From assembly GCA_002334985.1 (NCBI GenBank), contig DDBY01000207.1:1-8401 (forward strand): a stretch of DNA of 8,401 bases, read 5' to 3'. The DNA is from Micavibrio sp. UBA2020. GTDB taxonomy: Bacteria; Pseudomonadota; Alphaproteobacteria; Micavibrionales; UBA2020. The notes beneath the pieces were generated by a model. The model had not been told where the DNA came from. It worked only from the letters and a program-made list of their open reading frames with translations, and did no database searches. Both the position numbers and the translations under genes were made by a program. Shown here one piece after another: positions 1-6,439 of this stretch (its first letter is position 1; every line of letters starts with the position of its first letter).

Positions 1-101
1 TGCTCATCCTGCGCGGCACGGACGCGCCCGCGCTGGAGGCCGCCGCAAACGACGTCGCCGCCCTTGTGCGCGCCCGCGGCGAAGAGCCCGCCGTCAGCTG
101 A
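1..101 (+). CDS. 3' end of an unrecognised gene upstream of zur (partial)
   Basis: The third reading frame is open from the left edge to a TGA at 99-101 and encodes the last 32 residues of a protein, beginning LILRGTDAP and ending RARGEEPAVS. The tail is alanine- and arginine-rich and looks like a terminal beta strand followed by a helix. It has no motif I can assign. It lies 19 bases before the zur start on the same strand, so the two may be co-transcribed. Genes of zinc uptake (znuABC) or zinc-linked GTPases often neighbour zur, but this tail does not let me choose among them. I am fairly sure it is coding because of its GC-rich third positions and its stop placed just before the zur ribosome binding site. 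The function is unknown. Confidence 0.55.
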   Translation, partial: LILRGTDAPALEAAANDVAALVRARGEEPAVS

Positions 102-120
102 AGCGAGAGAGGAAAACGCC

Positions 121-579
121 ATGAGCCATAGCCACGCGCACGACACCAAAGAGCACCTGCTCGCCTACGCCGAAAAGCGTGCGGGCGCGATGAAACAGCG
201 ATGGACGTCAACGCGGGCGGAAGCTTATGACGCGCTGCTCGACCATGACGCGCCGATTACGGCCTACGCGCTTTTGGAATATCTGTCCAACCGGCATGCA
301 CGCGACATTAAACCCGCCAGCGTTTACCGCGCGCTCGAAGCGCTTTGCGATATCGGCGTTGTGGTGAAAATCGAAAGCCTGAACGCGTTTCGCGCCTGCC
401 GCCACCCGCAGGAAGACCACCAGCATGTGTTTCTGGTCTGCGACACCTGCGGCCATACCGACGAAATCGCCGACCACGGCATCGGCCGCCGCCTGACGCA
501 GGAAGCCGCCGTGCACGGTTTCGAAACCGCACGGCAGGTGCTGGAGCTGCACGGGCTCTGCGGCGACTGCCGCAAATAA
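121..579 (+). CDS. zur: Zinc uptake regulator Zur (Fur family)
   Basis: A 152-residue Fur-family metalloregulator. Such proteins dimerise with zinc and repress zinc-uptake genes; the cytoplasmic DNA-binding role is family knowledge. A winged helix spans about residues 35-86, with the recognition region KPASVYRALEAL at 64-75. The linker IESLNAF (84-90) is characteristic of Zur rather than Fur. The C-terminal half has H100 and H102, then C107-x2-C110 and C147-x2-C150, the four cysteines of the structural zinc site. The N-terminus is histidine-rich (MSHSHAHD). I chose the ATG at 121 because GAGAGAGGAAAA lies just upstream and because the longer in-frame start at 64 would overlap the preceding gene by 38 bases. 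Its C-terminal codons are duplicated downstream as a tandem repeat. Fur or PerR are less likely alternatives. Confidence 0.88.
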   Translation: MSHSHAHDTKEHLLAYAEKRAGAMKQRWTSTRAEAYDALLDHDAPITAYALLEYLSNRHARDIKPASVYRALEALCDIGVVVKIESLNAFRACRHPQEDHQHVFLVCDTCGHTDEIADHGIGRRLTQEAAVHGFETARQVLELHGLCGDCRK

Positions 580-633
580 AACTCTGGCGACTGCCGCAAA
601 TAAAATTCTGGCGACTGCTGCAAGTAAAACGCT
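562..633 (+). repeat. 24-bp tandem repeat, three copies, including the zur stop codon
   Basis: Three consecutive 24-base units lie at 562-585, 586-609 and 610-633. Units 1 and 2 differ at one position; unit 3 carries several further substitutions. The first unit contains the last five codons and the stop of zur. Because 24 is a multiple of three, each later copy repeats the same frame: G-D-C-R-K-stop-N-S, then G-D-C-R-K-stop-N-S, then G-D-C-C-K-stop. TAA stops therefore sit at 577, 601 and 625. This looks like a local duplication by replication slippage that started at the 3' end of zur. Confidence 0.9.
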
Positions 634-655
634 GGCCATGCGCCTTTTAAGCCCC

Positions 656-683
656 CGTCATACCGGCCTGCGCCGGTATGACG
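656..683. repeat. REP-like palindrome between converging genes, possible terminator
   Basis: A perfect 12-bp inverted repeat (CGTCATACCGGC and its complement) surrounds a 4-base loop CTGC. An outer pairing of C652-655 with the G run at 688-692 is possible across an AATA bulge. It sits between the 3' ends of zur (plus) and the Crp/Fnr gene (minus), so it could end transcription from both sides. Neither flank has a clear T tract, which weakens the intrinsic-terminator reading. The core resembles the dispersed GTCAT-type extragenic palindromes common in proteobacterial genomes; whether it is dispersed here cannot be judged from one copy. Confidence 0.6.
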
Positions 684-720
684 AATAGGGGGATGCAGAT
701 TTAAAAAGCGCGCGCCTAAA

Positions 721-1452
721 TCACTTATCCGCGCAGGGAAAGCTGGCGGAGCAAGCAGAGCAGGTATAATCGACCAGCTTTTGCAAATTGTCGATTTCGA
801 CCGTCGCACCGCGCACGCGGATGCCGGTTTCTTCGCGCAGTTTTGCCAGCGCACGCGAAAATGTTTCCGGCTGCATGCCAAGGCGGTGCGCCACCACCGT
901 TTTATCATAGGGCAAGTGCAGCACAACCGGCCCCGCATTGTCGCCGCGGCAGAATTTCAGCAAAAAACAACCGATACGCTGCGGCGCGCTTTGCACGGTG
1001 CGGTGTTCAATCTCCATATCGCGCTGCAGGCGCTGGCGCGTCATGTTTTGCACAACCGCCATGCCGAACAAACTGTTGCGCATGATTTCTTCGGCCAGCA
1101 AAAACCGCGGGATGGAAACAATCTCCGCATCCTCGACCACCTCGGCGCCATAAGGCATTTCGTCATGGCCGGAAAGGCCGAACTCGCCAAAAAATCCGCC
1201 GCTGCTCAGAACGTCCGTCACAGCTTCGTCGCCTGCCAGCGTTTCGCGGAACAGCTTCACCCAGCCCGACAGCACCAGATAGATTTTTTCATTGGGCGCT
1301 TCGGCTGAAAACAGCACCGTGCCTTTTTTCTCGCGTTTCAATGCCGCATATTCGGCAAGCCCAGCCAGCGCGTCATCGCTCAGCGGCTTGAACAAAGCCT
1401 GTCTTCTGAGGTGGCTCAGCACCATACTTTTTTGTGCGGAAACGGGGAGCAT
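721..1452 (-). CDS. Crp/Fnr-family transcriptional regulator, DNR-like, lacking the Fnr iron-sulfur cysteines
   Basis: A 243-residue regulator with an N-terminal cyclic-nucleotide-type sensor barrel (about residues 20-125, with GWVKLFRE and GGFFGEFGLSG), a dimerisation helix (about 125-150) and a C-terminal winged helix (about 155-225). The recognition helix QPETFSRALAKL (194-205) keeps E196, S199 and R200, the residues Fnr uses to read TTGAT half-sites. The Q-P-E-T-F-S-R form is typical of DNR/NarR-type members, which sense NO through haem. The N-terminal cysteine cluster that holds 4Fe-4S in Fnr is absent. Instead, Cys231, Cys234 and Cys240 cluster in the last 13 residues. The ATG at 1452 has no strong ribosome binding site, and an inner ATG at 1425 is possible. 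It is divergent from ompW across FNR-type boxes. Family assignment is firm; the signal sensed is inferred. Confidence 0.88.
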   Translation of the reverse strand: MLPVSAQKSMVLSHLRRQALFKPLSDDALAGLAEYAALKREKKGTVLFSAEAPNEKIYLVLSGWVKLFRETLAGDEAVTDVLSSGGFFGEFGLSGHDEMPYGAEVVEDAEIVSIPRFLLAEEIMRNSLFGMAVVQNMTRQRLQRDMEIEHRTVQSAPQRIGCFLLKFCRGDNAGPVVLHLPYDKTVVAHRLGMQPETFSRALAKLREETGIRVRGATVEIDNLQKLVDYTCSACSASFPCADK

Positions 1453-1499
1453 ATTACGCGCTATTATTGTTAATCATTTGCTGTAATCATCGCCATTTC

Positions 1500-1513
1500 T
1501 TGACTTTTATCAA
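1500..1513. promoter_or_regulatory. FNR/DNR-type operator, upstream box
   Basis: TTGAC-TTTT-ATCAA is a near-perfect dyad that matches the FNR/ANR/DNR consensus TTGAT-N4-ATCAA in 9 of 10 half-site bases. It lies in the spacer between the divergent ompW and Crp/Fnr genes. Its centre (1506.5) is 55 bases from the regulator's ATG, so it could mediate autoregulation, and it is 23 bases upstream of a second box facing ompW. Binding is inferred. Confidence 0.72.
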
Positions 1514-1522
1514 GCGAAATTT

Positions 1523-1536
1523 TTGATGCGGGTCAA
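1523..1536. promoter_or_regulatory. FNR/DNR-type operator, ompW-proximal box
   Basis: TTGAT-GCGG-GTCAA matches the FNR-type consensus in 9 of 10 half-site bases. Its centre is 1529.5. A TATGGT -10 candidate at 1559-1564 would start transcription near 1571, which places the box at about -41.5, the usual position for class II activation by Fnr-type proteins. Fnr control of ompW is known in enteric bacteria; here it is inferred from sequence. Confidence 0.72.
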
Positions 1537-1558
1537 GGTGCGCAGACGATGGAATCGC

Positions 1559-1571
1559 TATGGTGATGACA
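1559..1571 (+). promoter_or_regulatory. Candidate ompW -10 element and start site
   Basis: TATGGT at 1559-1564 is a plausible -10 hexamer with no good -35 hexamer, as expected for an activator-dependent promoter. A start near 1571 would leave a leader of about 21 bases before the ompW ATG, containing the AAAGGA ribosome binding site. The assignment rests mainly on its spacing from the operator at 1523-1536. Confidence 0.4.
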
Positions 1572-1591
1572 AAAAACAGAAAGGATTCATC

Positions 1592-2209
1592 ATGCCCCCC
1601 CGTCTTCTTCCCCTCGCTGCCCTTCTCTGCGGCACGTTTCTGGCCGCCACCCCCGCCAAGGCCGAGTTTGACCCGCACGACTGGCAGCTGCGCCTACGCG
1701 CCATCAACGTTTCGCCCGACGAAGACAGCACCACGTCGCTGGGCGGCCGCGTCAGCGCAGACGGCGCCGTGATGCCGGAGCTGGATATTACCTATTTCCT
1801 CAACGACAATTTCTCGCTGGAACTTATCCTTGCGACGACCAAACACGACATGGCGCACCGCGGCCCGAACCTCGACCTCGGTTCCGTCTGGGTATTGCCG
1901 CCGACGCTGACTGCGCAATACCGCTTTAACAACGAAACGCCCTTCGTGCCCTATGTCGGCGCGGGCATTAACTACACCATTTTCTACAACGCCGACAGCG
2001 GCGCCGCCGCCGACGTCAAATACGACAACGGCTTTGGCTATGCCCTGCAAGCAGGCTTTGACTACAAACTTGATGAAAACTGGAGCCTCAACATGGACGT
2101 GAAGAAAATCTTCCTCAACGTCGATGCGCGCGTCACCGGCCCTGCCGCAACCGCCGATGTTGACCTTGACCCGTGGGTCTTCGGCGCGGGCGTCGGCTAC
2201 CGTTTCTAA
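1592..2209 (+). CDS. ompW: Outer-membrane protein, OmpW family
   Basis: A 205-residue eight-strand beta-barrel porin-like protein of the outer membrane; OmpW-family barrels let small hydrophobic molecules pass and are often induced under low oxygen. Residues 1-24 form a signal peptide, with probable cleavage after A-K-A24, before EFDPHDWQLRLRAI. Family marks include the strand pair PELDITYFLNDNFSLELILA, the following 'TKHD', the segment PPTLTAQYRF, PYVGAGINYTIFY, and the C-terminal strand GAGVGYRF that ends in the aromatic residue used for barrel insertion. The ATG at 1592 follows the ribosome binding site AAAGGA. In-frame TTG and ATG codons further upstream lie within an operator and would add a non-signal, highly basic extension. 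A C7 run follows the start codon. The gene ends at a strong shared terminator. Confidence 0.88.
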   Translation: MPPRLLPLAALLCGTFLAATPAKAEFDPHDWQLRLRAINVSPDEDSTTSLGGRVSADGAVMPELDITYFLNDNFSLELILATTKHDMAHRGPNLDLGSVWVLPPTLTAQYRFNNETPFVPYVGAGINYTIFYNADSGAAADVKYDNGFGYALQAGFDYKLDENWSLNMDVKKIFLNVDARVTGPAATADVDLDPWVFGAGVGYRF

Positions 2210-2225
2210 AAACCGCCGCACACAC

Positions 2226-2257
2226 AAAACCGCCCTGTATCAAACAGGGCGGTTTTT
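2226..2257. terminator. Bidirectional intrinsic terminator between ompW and hemN
   Basis: A perfect 13-bp stem (AAAACCGCCCTGT and its complement) surrounds a 5-base loop ATCAA. T's follow on the plus strand and A's precede on the left, so the hairpin has a U tract in both directions. It lies 17 bases after the ompW stop and 13 bases beyond the hemN stop on the other strand, and should end both transcripts. Confidence 0.9.
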
Positions 2258-2270
2258 GTTTTGCGTTTTA

Positions 2271-3629
2271 TTAAGCCGCCTGCACATGCCGCTTCGGCGC
2301 ATCCGTGAAATAGGCATCGAAACGCGCGGCCAGCACACGCACCATCTGGCGCGCTTCCGGCAAAACCGACACCCGCCGCCCGTCGATGACGGCAAGGCCA
2401 TCGGCACAAAGACCGGAAAGACCGGCAATCACATCGTCGAAATCCCCTGCGCTGCGGCCATGCGCCCCCAGAATCGCGCCGACATCCGCCGCAAGATAGC
2501 ACATCAAATCGCTGATGATTTCACCGCGCAAGGAATCTTCCGCGTTGATTTCGCAGCCGCGGGCAGCGGGCATTTGCCCCGCCAGCACCGCCTCGCTATA
2601 GGCCGTGATATGCGCGGCATTCTGCACAAACCCCTGCGGCAGGCGCCCGATGGACGACAGCCCGAAGCCCAGCAGCACGGGCGCGCTGTCGGTGGTATAG
2701 CCTTGAAAATTCCGCGCGAGTTTTTTGCCATCCCGCGCCGCAATCATGTCGTCGCCCGCCATGCAGAAATGGTCAAGCCCAACGGCCGCCATGCCGGCTG
2801 CCAGCATAACCTCTTCCGCCGCCGCGAACTGGTCAAGACGCAAGCCGGCATCCGGCAAATCTTCATCTTTAATCAGGCGCATGTGTTTTTTCATCCACGG
2901 CACATGCGCATAGCCGAAAAGCGCGACGCGCTGCGGCGACAATGTCATCGCCAGCCGCGCGGTTTCCGCCGCATCGCCGAGCATCTGGCGCGGCAGGCCA
3001 TACATCAAATCGAAATTCAGCTTGTTAATACCAAATGCGCGCAGTTTTTCCGCGGCGCGCGCAACAACGTCATAAGACTGCGGGCGGTTGATAGCCGCCT
3101 GCACGGCGGGCGAAAAATCCTGTATGCCAAAACTGGCGCGGTTCACGCCCATGGCCGCATAATTTTCCGCCCTGTCATGGGTGATGCCGCGCGGGTCGGC
3201 CTCGATGGCGATTTCGGCATCTGCCGTTACATCAAATAGCGCCCGCAGCGTTTGCATGATGCGCGTAAAATCCTCCGGATGCAGCATGCTGGGCGAGCCG
3301 CCGCCGAAATGGATATGCGAAACCGAAAGCCGCGCGGGCAGCTGCGCTGCCACCATTTTCATTTCACGCAAAAGCAGCGACACATAATCTTCAACAGGTG
3401 CATAGCGCTTTGTCGCCGTGGTATGGCAACCGCAATACCAGCACATTTCCGTGCAAAACGGCACATGAATATAAACCGAAACCGCCCCCGCGGCTGCGTC
3501 CAGCGTTTGCAGCCACGGCACATAACCCGCCGCATCCATTTCATTGAAATGCGGCGCGGTCGGATAGCTGGTGTAGCGCGGCACCTGCGCGTTATAGGCG
3601 AGGATTTTTTGTTTCAGCGCGGCGTCCAT
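2271..3629 (-). CDS. hemN: Oxygen-independent coproporphyrinogen III oxidase HemN
   Basis: A 452-residue cytoplasmic radical-SAM enzyme that decarboxylates two propionates of coproporphyrinogen III to give protoporphyrinogen IX without oxygen. The length fits the family (about 450-460). The N-terminus has PRYTSYPTAPHF (17-28). The radical-SAM motif is C59-x3-C63-x2-C66, followed by C68 as in true HemN rather than the HemW chaperone. HFGGGSPS (107-114) and EADPR (143-147) contribute to SAM binding. The ATG at 3629 is one base after the ccoS stop and has GAGGA upstream, inside the end of ccoS. A longer frame extends to 3767 but would run across ccoS. It is the last gene of the cco operon, so haem supply is tied to cbb3 oxidase assembly. 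Confidence 0.93.
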   Translation of the reverse strand: MDAALKQKILAYNAQVPRYTSYPTAPHFNEMDAAGYVPWLQTLDAAAGAVSVYIHVPFCTEMCWYCGCHTTATKRYAPVEDYVSLLLREMKMVAAQLPARLSVSHIHFGGGSPSMLHPEDFTRIMQTLRALFDVTADAEIAIEADPRGITHDRAENYAAMGVNRASFGIQDFSPAVQAAINRPQSYDVVARAAEKLRAFGINKLNFDLMYGLPRQMLGDAAETARLAMTLSPQRVALFGYAHVPWMKKHMRLIKDEDLPDAGLRLDQFAAAEEVMLAAGMAAVGLDHFCMAGDDMIAARDGKKLARNFQGYTTDSAPVLLGFGLSSIGRLPQGFVQNAAHITAYSEAVLAGQMPAARGCEINAEDSLRGEIISDLMCYLAADVGAILGAHGRSAGDFDDVIAGLSGLCADGLAVIDGRRVSVLPEARQMVRVLAARFDAYFTDAPKRHVQAA

Positions 3630-3630
3630 G

Positions 3631-3777
3631 TTACACGTCCTCTTCGTCTTGCAAAATGCGGCTGGCGGCGCCTTCGGGGTCGTCGAACTGTCCGGATTTA
3701 AGCGCCCACATAAAAATACCCAGCCACGCGCCGCCCATCGCCAGCGCCAGCGGGATAAGCCAGACAAGAATATCCAT
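3631..3777 (-). CDS. ccoS: cbb3-type oxidase assembly protein CcoS
   Basis: A 48-residue single-span membrane protein needed for insertion of cofactors into cbb3 oxidase. Residues 2-26 form the membrane helix (MDILVWLIPLALAMGG and onward). It is followed by the family signature WALKSGQFDDPEGAASRIL (25-43) and an acidic tail DEEDV. Its ATG at 3777 shares one base with the ccoI stop (TGATG), with a G-rich ribosome binding site just upstream. The following hemN start is only one base past its stop. Longer in-frame openings to 3963 run across ccoI and are not the gene. Confidence 0.9.
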   Translation of the reverse strand: MDILVWLIPLALAMGGAWLGIFMWALKSGQFDDPEGAASRILQDEEDV

Positions 3778-5939
3778 CACCGCCCCCCTTTGCGCAGTCT
3801 GAGCGCATTGCCGACAACCAAAAGCGATGACAGCGACATCGACACCGCCGCCACCAGCGGGGTGACAAAACCCAGCACGGCCAACGGCACGGCAATCACG
3901 TTGTAAACTATCGCAAGGCCAAAGCTTTCGCGCACCACGCTCTGCGTTCGCCGCGCCATGCACAGCGCCTCGGCAACCGAAGCGACGCCCGGTCTCTGAT
4001 ACACGATATCGGCCGCGTTCTGCGCGATATCCAGCGCCGATGACGGCGACATCGATACATCCGCACGGCTGAGCGCCGCCGCATCATTGAGCCCGTCGCC
4101 CACCATCAAAACGCGGTGACCGGCTGCGGCGGCCATATCAATCCATTCGTATTTCTCGCGCGGGTCCACGCCGCCGCGCCAGATGTCGATGCCGGCCTTT
4201 TCGGCAATGGCGCGCACAACTTCGGGTCTGTCGCCCGACAGCAGAACAACGCGGCAGGTTTTTTTGATACGCGCCACAGTGGCCGCCGCATCCTTATGCA
4301 GCAGATCGCTGAAAACAAGACGCACGGGCGCGCTGCCCGCTTCACCGAACCACAGCTCCATTTTTTCATCTTCGGCATTTTCTGAAACACCCAGAAAACG
4401 CGCGGAGCCGAGACGTTGCCAGCGCCCATCCGCCAGCAGGACTTCCATGCCCTGCCCCTCTTTTTCGCTTGCGCCTTCGGCTGGCTTTACCGGCACCGCT
4501 ACCGCCAGCGCACGCGCAAGCGGGTGGCGGCTGGCGCTTGCAAGGGCAGAGGCGGCGCGCAGCGTGTTTTCATCGACCGCCTGCGCGTTTTCAAAAACAA
4601 TCTGCCCCGTGGTCAGCGTGCCTGTCTTGTCAAAAATAACGGTATCCACTTTTTCAAGCCGCTCCAGCGCATCGGCGGATTTCAAAAACATACCGCGGCG
4701 GAAAAGCCAGCTGCCCGCCATCACCTGCGCTACCGGCACCGCAAGACCCAGCGCGCAGGGGCAGGTAATAATCAAAACGGTTATCGCCGTCAGCAGCGCT
4801 GTTTGCCACGCCGCGCCTGTCCACATCCAGCCGATGAAGGTGAGCAGCGCCAGCGCATGCACCACCGGCGTGTACCAGCACGCCACGCGGTCCGCGATGC
4901 GCACATAGCGCGCGCCGCCCTGCTCGGCTTTTTGCATCAGGGTGATGATATCGCCAATCAGGCTGTCATTCTGCGTTTTTTCGATACGCACATGCAGCGG
5001 CTGCCCCAGATTGACCATGCCCGCCTTGAGCGCGCCCCCTGCCGCCACAATTTGCGGCAGCGTTTCGCCCGTAAGGGCGGAGGCATCCATCACCGCTTCT
5101 TCTTCTGCCGTGCCATCGGCCAGCAACCGCTCCCCCTTCGCCAGATGCAAACGCATGCCCGGCGCGAGGTCTTCCGCGGGCACGCGGCGCGTGCCGCCGT
5201 CTTCTGCGACATGCGCGGTGCCCTGCATCATTTTCAAAAGGTCGGACGCCGCGCCGCGTGCGCGTGCGCGCATGCGTGCATCCAGATAACGCCCGATAAG
5301 CAGCAGGAAAAGCAGCATCGCCACTGAATCGAAATAAACATGGTCGGCGCCCGCCATCGCTTCGTGCAGGCTGACGACGGAGGCCAGCACCAGCGCCACC
5401 GAAATCGGCACATCCATATTGGTACGCCCGCGCGAAACTGCCTGCCAGGCGGAGCGGAAAAAGGGCCCGCCCGCATAAATAACCGTCGGCAGGGTTATCA
5501 GGGCGGAATACCAATGCATCATGATGCGCGTCGGCGCGCCCATGGATTCGGGCGGCGTAAACCACAGCGCCAGCGAAAAAGCCATCAGGTTACCAACCGT
5601 AAAACCGGCAACGGCGATGCAGCGCGTCAGGTAGCGCAGCTGCGCCGTCTCTTCGCTTTGCTGTTTTTCCACAGGCAGGAAACGAAAGCCCAGCGCCTCC
5701 GCCTTTGCCAATATCGCGCCGCCGTCGGCGGGGGCGCCCTGCCATGCCAGCGAGAGGCGTTTTTCTGTCACGTTGATGCGCGCCTCCACCCCTTCGGCGC
5801 GCAGCGCTTTTTCGATTTTAAAGGCGCAGCCGGCGCAGTGCATCCCCTCCACAATCAGGCGCAGGCGACAAACGCCGCCTGCATCCGCGCTGACGTGGCG
5901 GGTATAATCGACGGCAGCCGTTTGCAGCGGGGCGTTCAT
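3777..5939 (-). CDS. ccoI: Copper-transporting P1B-type ATPase CcoI (FixI)
   Basis: A 720-residue inner-membrane P-type ATPase; the family exports Cu(I) to the periplasm for the CuB centre of cbb3 oxidase. One N-terminal metal-binding domain has the GMHCAGC site (Cys35, Cys38). Further motifs are the actuator loop TGET (290-293), the membrane CPC (393-395), the phosphorylated Asp437 in DKTGT, the HP pair (472-473, nucleotide domain), SGDRPEVV (568-575) and GDGLND (614-619). YN (679-680) and MSxSS (701-705) in the last helices fit Cu(I) specificity. About eight membrane helices are visible. The ATG at 5939 overlaps the ccoH stop by four bases (ATGA), with no clear ribosome binding site, so it is probably translationally coupled. 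Its stop overlaps the ccoS start. All catalytic residues are intact. Confidence 0.95.
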   Translation of the reverse strand: MNAPLQTAAVDYTRHVSADAGGVCRLRLIVEGMHCAGCAFKIEKALRAEGVEARINVTEKRLSLAWQGAPADGGAILAKAEALGFRFLPVEKQQSEETAQLRYLTRCIAVAGFTVGNLMAFSLALWFTPPESMGAPTRIMMHWYSALITLPTVIYAGGPFFRSAWQAVSRGRTNMDVPISVALVLASVVSLHEAMAGADHVYFDSVAMLLFLLLIGRYLDARMRARARGAASDLLKMMQGTAHVAEDGGTRRVPAEDLAPGMRLHLAKGERLLADGTAEEEAVMDASALTGETLPQIVAAGGALKAGMVNLGQPLHVRIEKTQNDSLIGDIITLMQKAEQGGARYVRIADRVACWYTPVVHALALLTFIGWMWTGAAWQTALLTAITVLIITCPCALGLAVPVAQVMAGSWLFRRGMFLKSADALERLEKVDTVIFDKTGTLTTGQIVFENAQAVDENTLRAASALASASRHPLARALAVAVPVKPAEGASEKEGQGMEVLLADGRWQRLGSARFLGVSENAEDEKMELWFGEAGSAPVRLVFSDLLHKDAAATVARIKKTCRVVLLSGDRPEVVRAIAEKAGIDIWRGGVDPREKYEWIDMAAAAGHRVLMVGDGLNDAAALSRADVSMSPSSALDIAQNAADIVYQRPGVASVAEALCMARRTQSVVRESFGLAIVYNVIAVPLAVLGFVTPLVAAVSMSLSSLLVVGNALRLRKGGR

Positions 5940-6439
5940 TCAAACACCATGCGTTTGCTGTATTGGTATGCGCCCTTTGGCGTCGTGGCCAGCACGCGCA
6001 CTTCCCAAAGCCCGCGCGCAAGCGATTTTGCATCATAGCGCAAGGCACCTGCGGCATCCGCCGTCATATCACCACGCACATCGCCGCGCGCATCTGCGGG
6101 GCGGAAAAACCAGACCGCCGCCGCCGTTACCTGCACAGGCAAGCCCGCCGCGTCCTTGAGCGTGAAGACGACGTCGTCGCCCGCCCGCGCCAGCGACGGC
6201 GCGTAGCCCCAGGCATTTTGCGCATCGGCCTGATGGATGGTTTCGTTATACGCAAGGCCTTTTTTATAGGCATCGTCCGTCACCGTGCCCGTATGCGTGC
6301 TCAGCGCTATCCATGTAAACGTCCCAAGCACGCAGGTTATACATACGAAAAACAGCACAATGTACCAGGGTATCCATTTATCCGACGGCCGCGGCCCCGC
6401 AGGCGGCGGTGTTGTTTGCGCATTTTTCAAAGCAGACAT
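5936..6439 (-). CDS. ccoH: cbb3-type oxidase assembly protein CcoH (FixH)
   Basis: A 167-residue membrane-anchored protein that takes part in maturation of cbb3 oxidase and associates with it. A proline-rich cytoplasmic start (residues 11-18) leads into one membrane helix (about 23-46). The periplasmic domain begins with the family signature AYKKGLAYNETIHQADAQNAWG (57-78) and ends in a beta-rich stretch, ARGLWEVRVLATTPKGAYQYSK and so on. The ATG at 6439 shares one base with the ccoG stop (TGATG), and G-rich sequence upstream can act as ribosome binding site. A GTG at 6442, one codon earlier, is an equally possible start. Its stop overlaps the ccoI ATG. Confidence 0.9.
   Translation of the reverse strand: MSALKNAQTTPPPAGPRPSDKWIPWYIVLFFVCITCVLGTFTWIALSTHTGTVTDDAYKKGLAYNETIHQADAQNAWGYAPSLARAGDDVVFTLKDAAGLPVQVTAAAVWFFRPADARGDVRGDMTADAAGALRYDAKSLARGLWEVRVLATTPKGAYQYSKRMVFE

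Noticed and set aside
64..120. Longer zur beginning at 64
   Set aside because: It would overlap the upstream gene's end by 38 bases, and the extension is low-complexity. The start at 121 has a good ribosome binding site and a typical length.
1523..1591. N-terminal extension of ompW from a TTG at 1523 or ATG at 1526
   Set aside because: It overlaps an FNR-type operator, has no ribosome binding site, and would put a basic stretch before a clear signal peptide. The ATG at 1592 has AAAGGA upstream.
2124..3239. A 371-codon plus-strand open frame opposite hemN
   Set aside because: It is antisense to a clear HemN protein, is rich in His, Arg and Gln as expected for the complement of GC-rich coding DNA, and has no recognisable motif.
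3630..3767. Longer hemN start at 3767
   Set aside because: The extra 46 residues lie across ccoS in another frame and match nothing in HemN. The start at 3629 gives the usual length and has a ribosome binding site.
3631..3963. 110-residue frame extending ccoS upstream
   Set aside because: The extension runs through the ccoI C-terminus in another frame. The ATG at 3777 gives a full-length CcoS of the usual size.
5240..5290. GC-alternating stretch inside ccoI that looks like a simple repeat
   Set aside because: It encodes the basic loop ARMRARARGAA, which is normal for the segment after a membrane helix in this ATPase family.
4416..5327. A 303-codon plus-strand open frame opposite ccoI
   Set aside because: It is a shadow of the intact ccoI frame, with biased His/Arg/Gln composition and no family signature.
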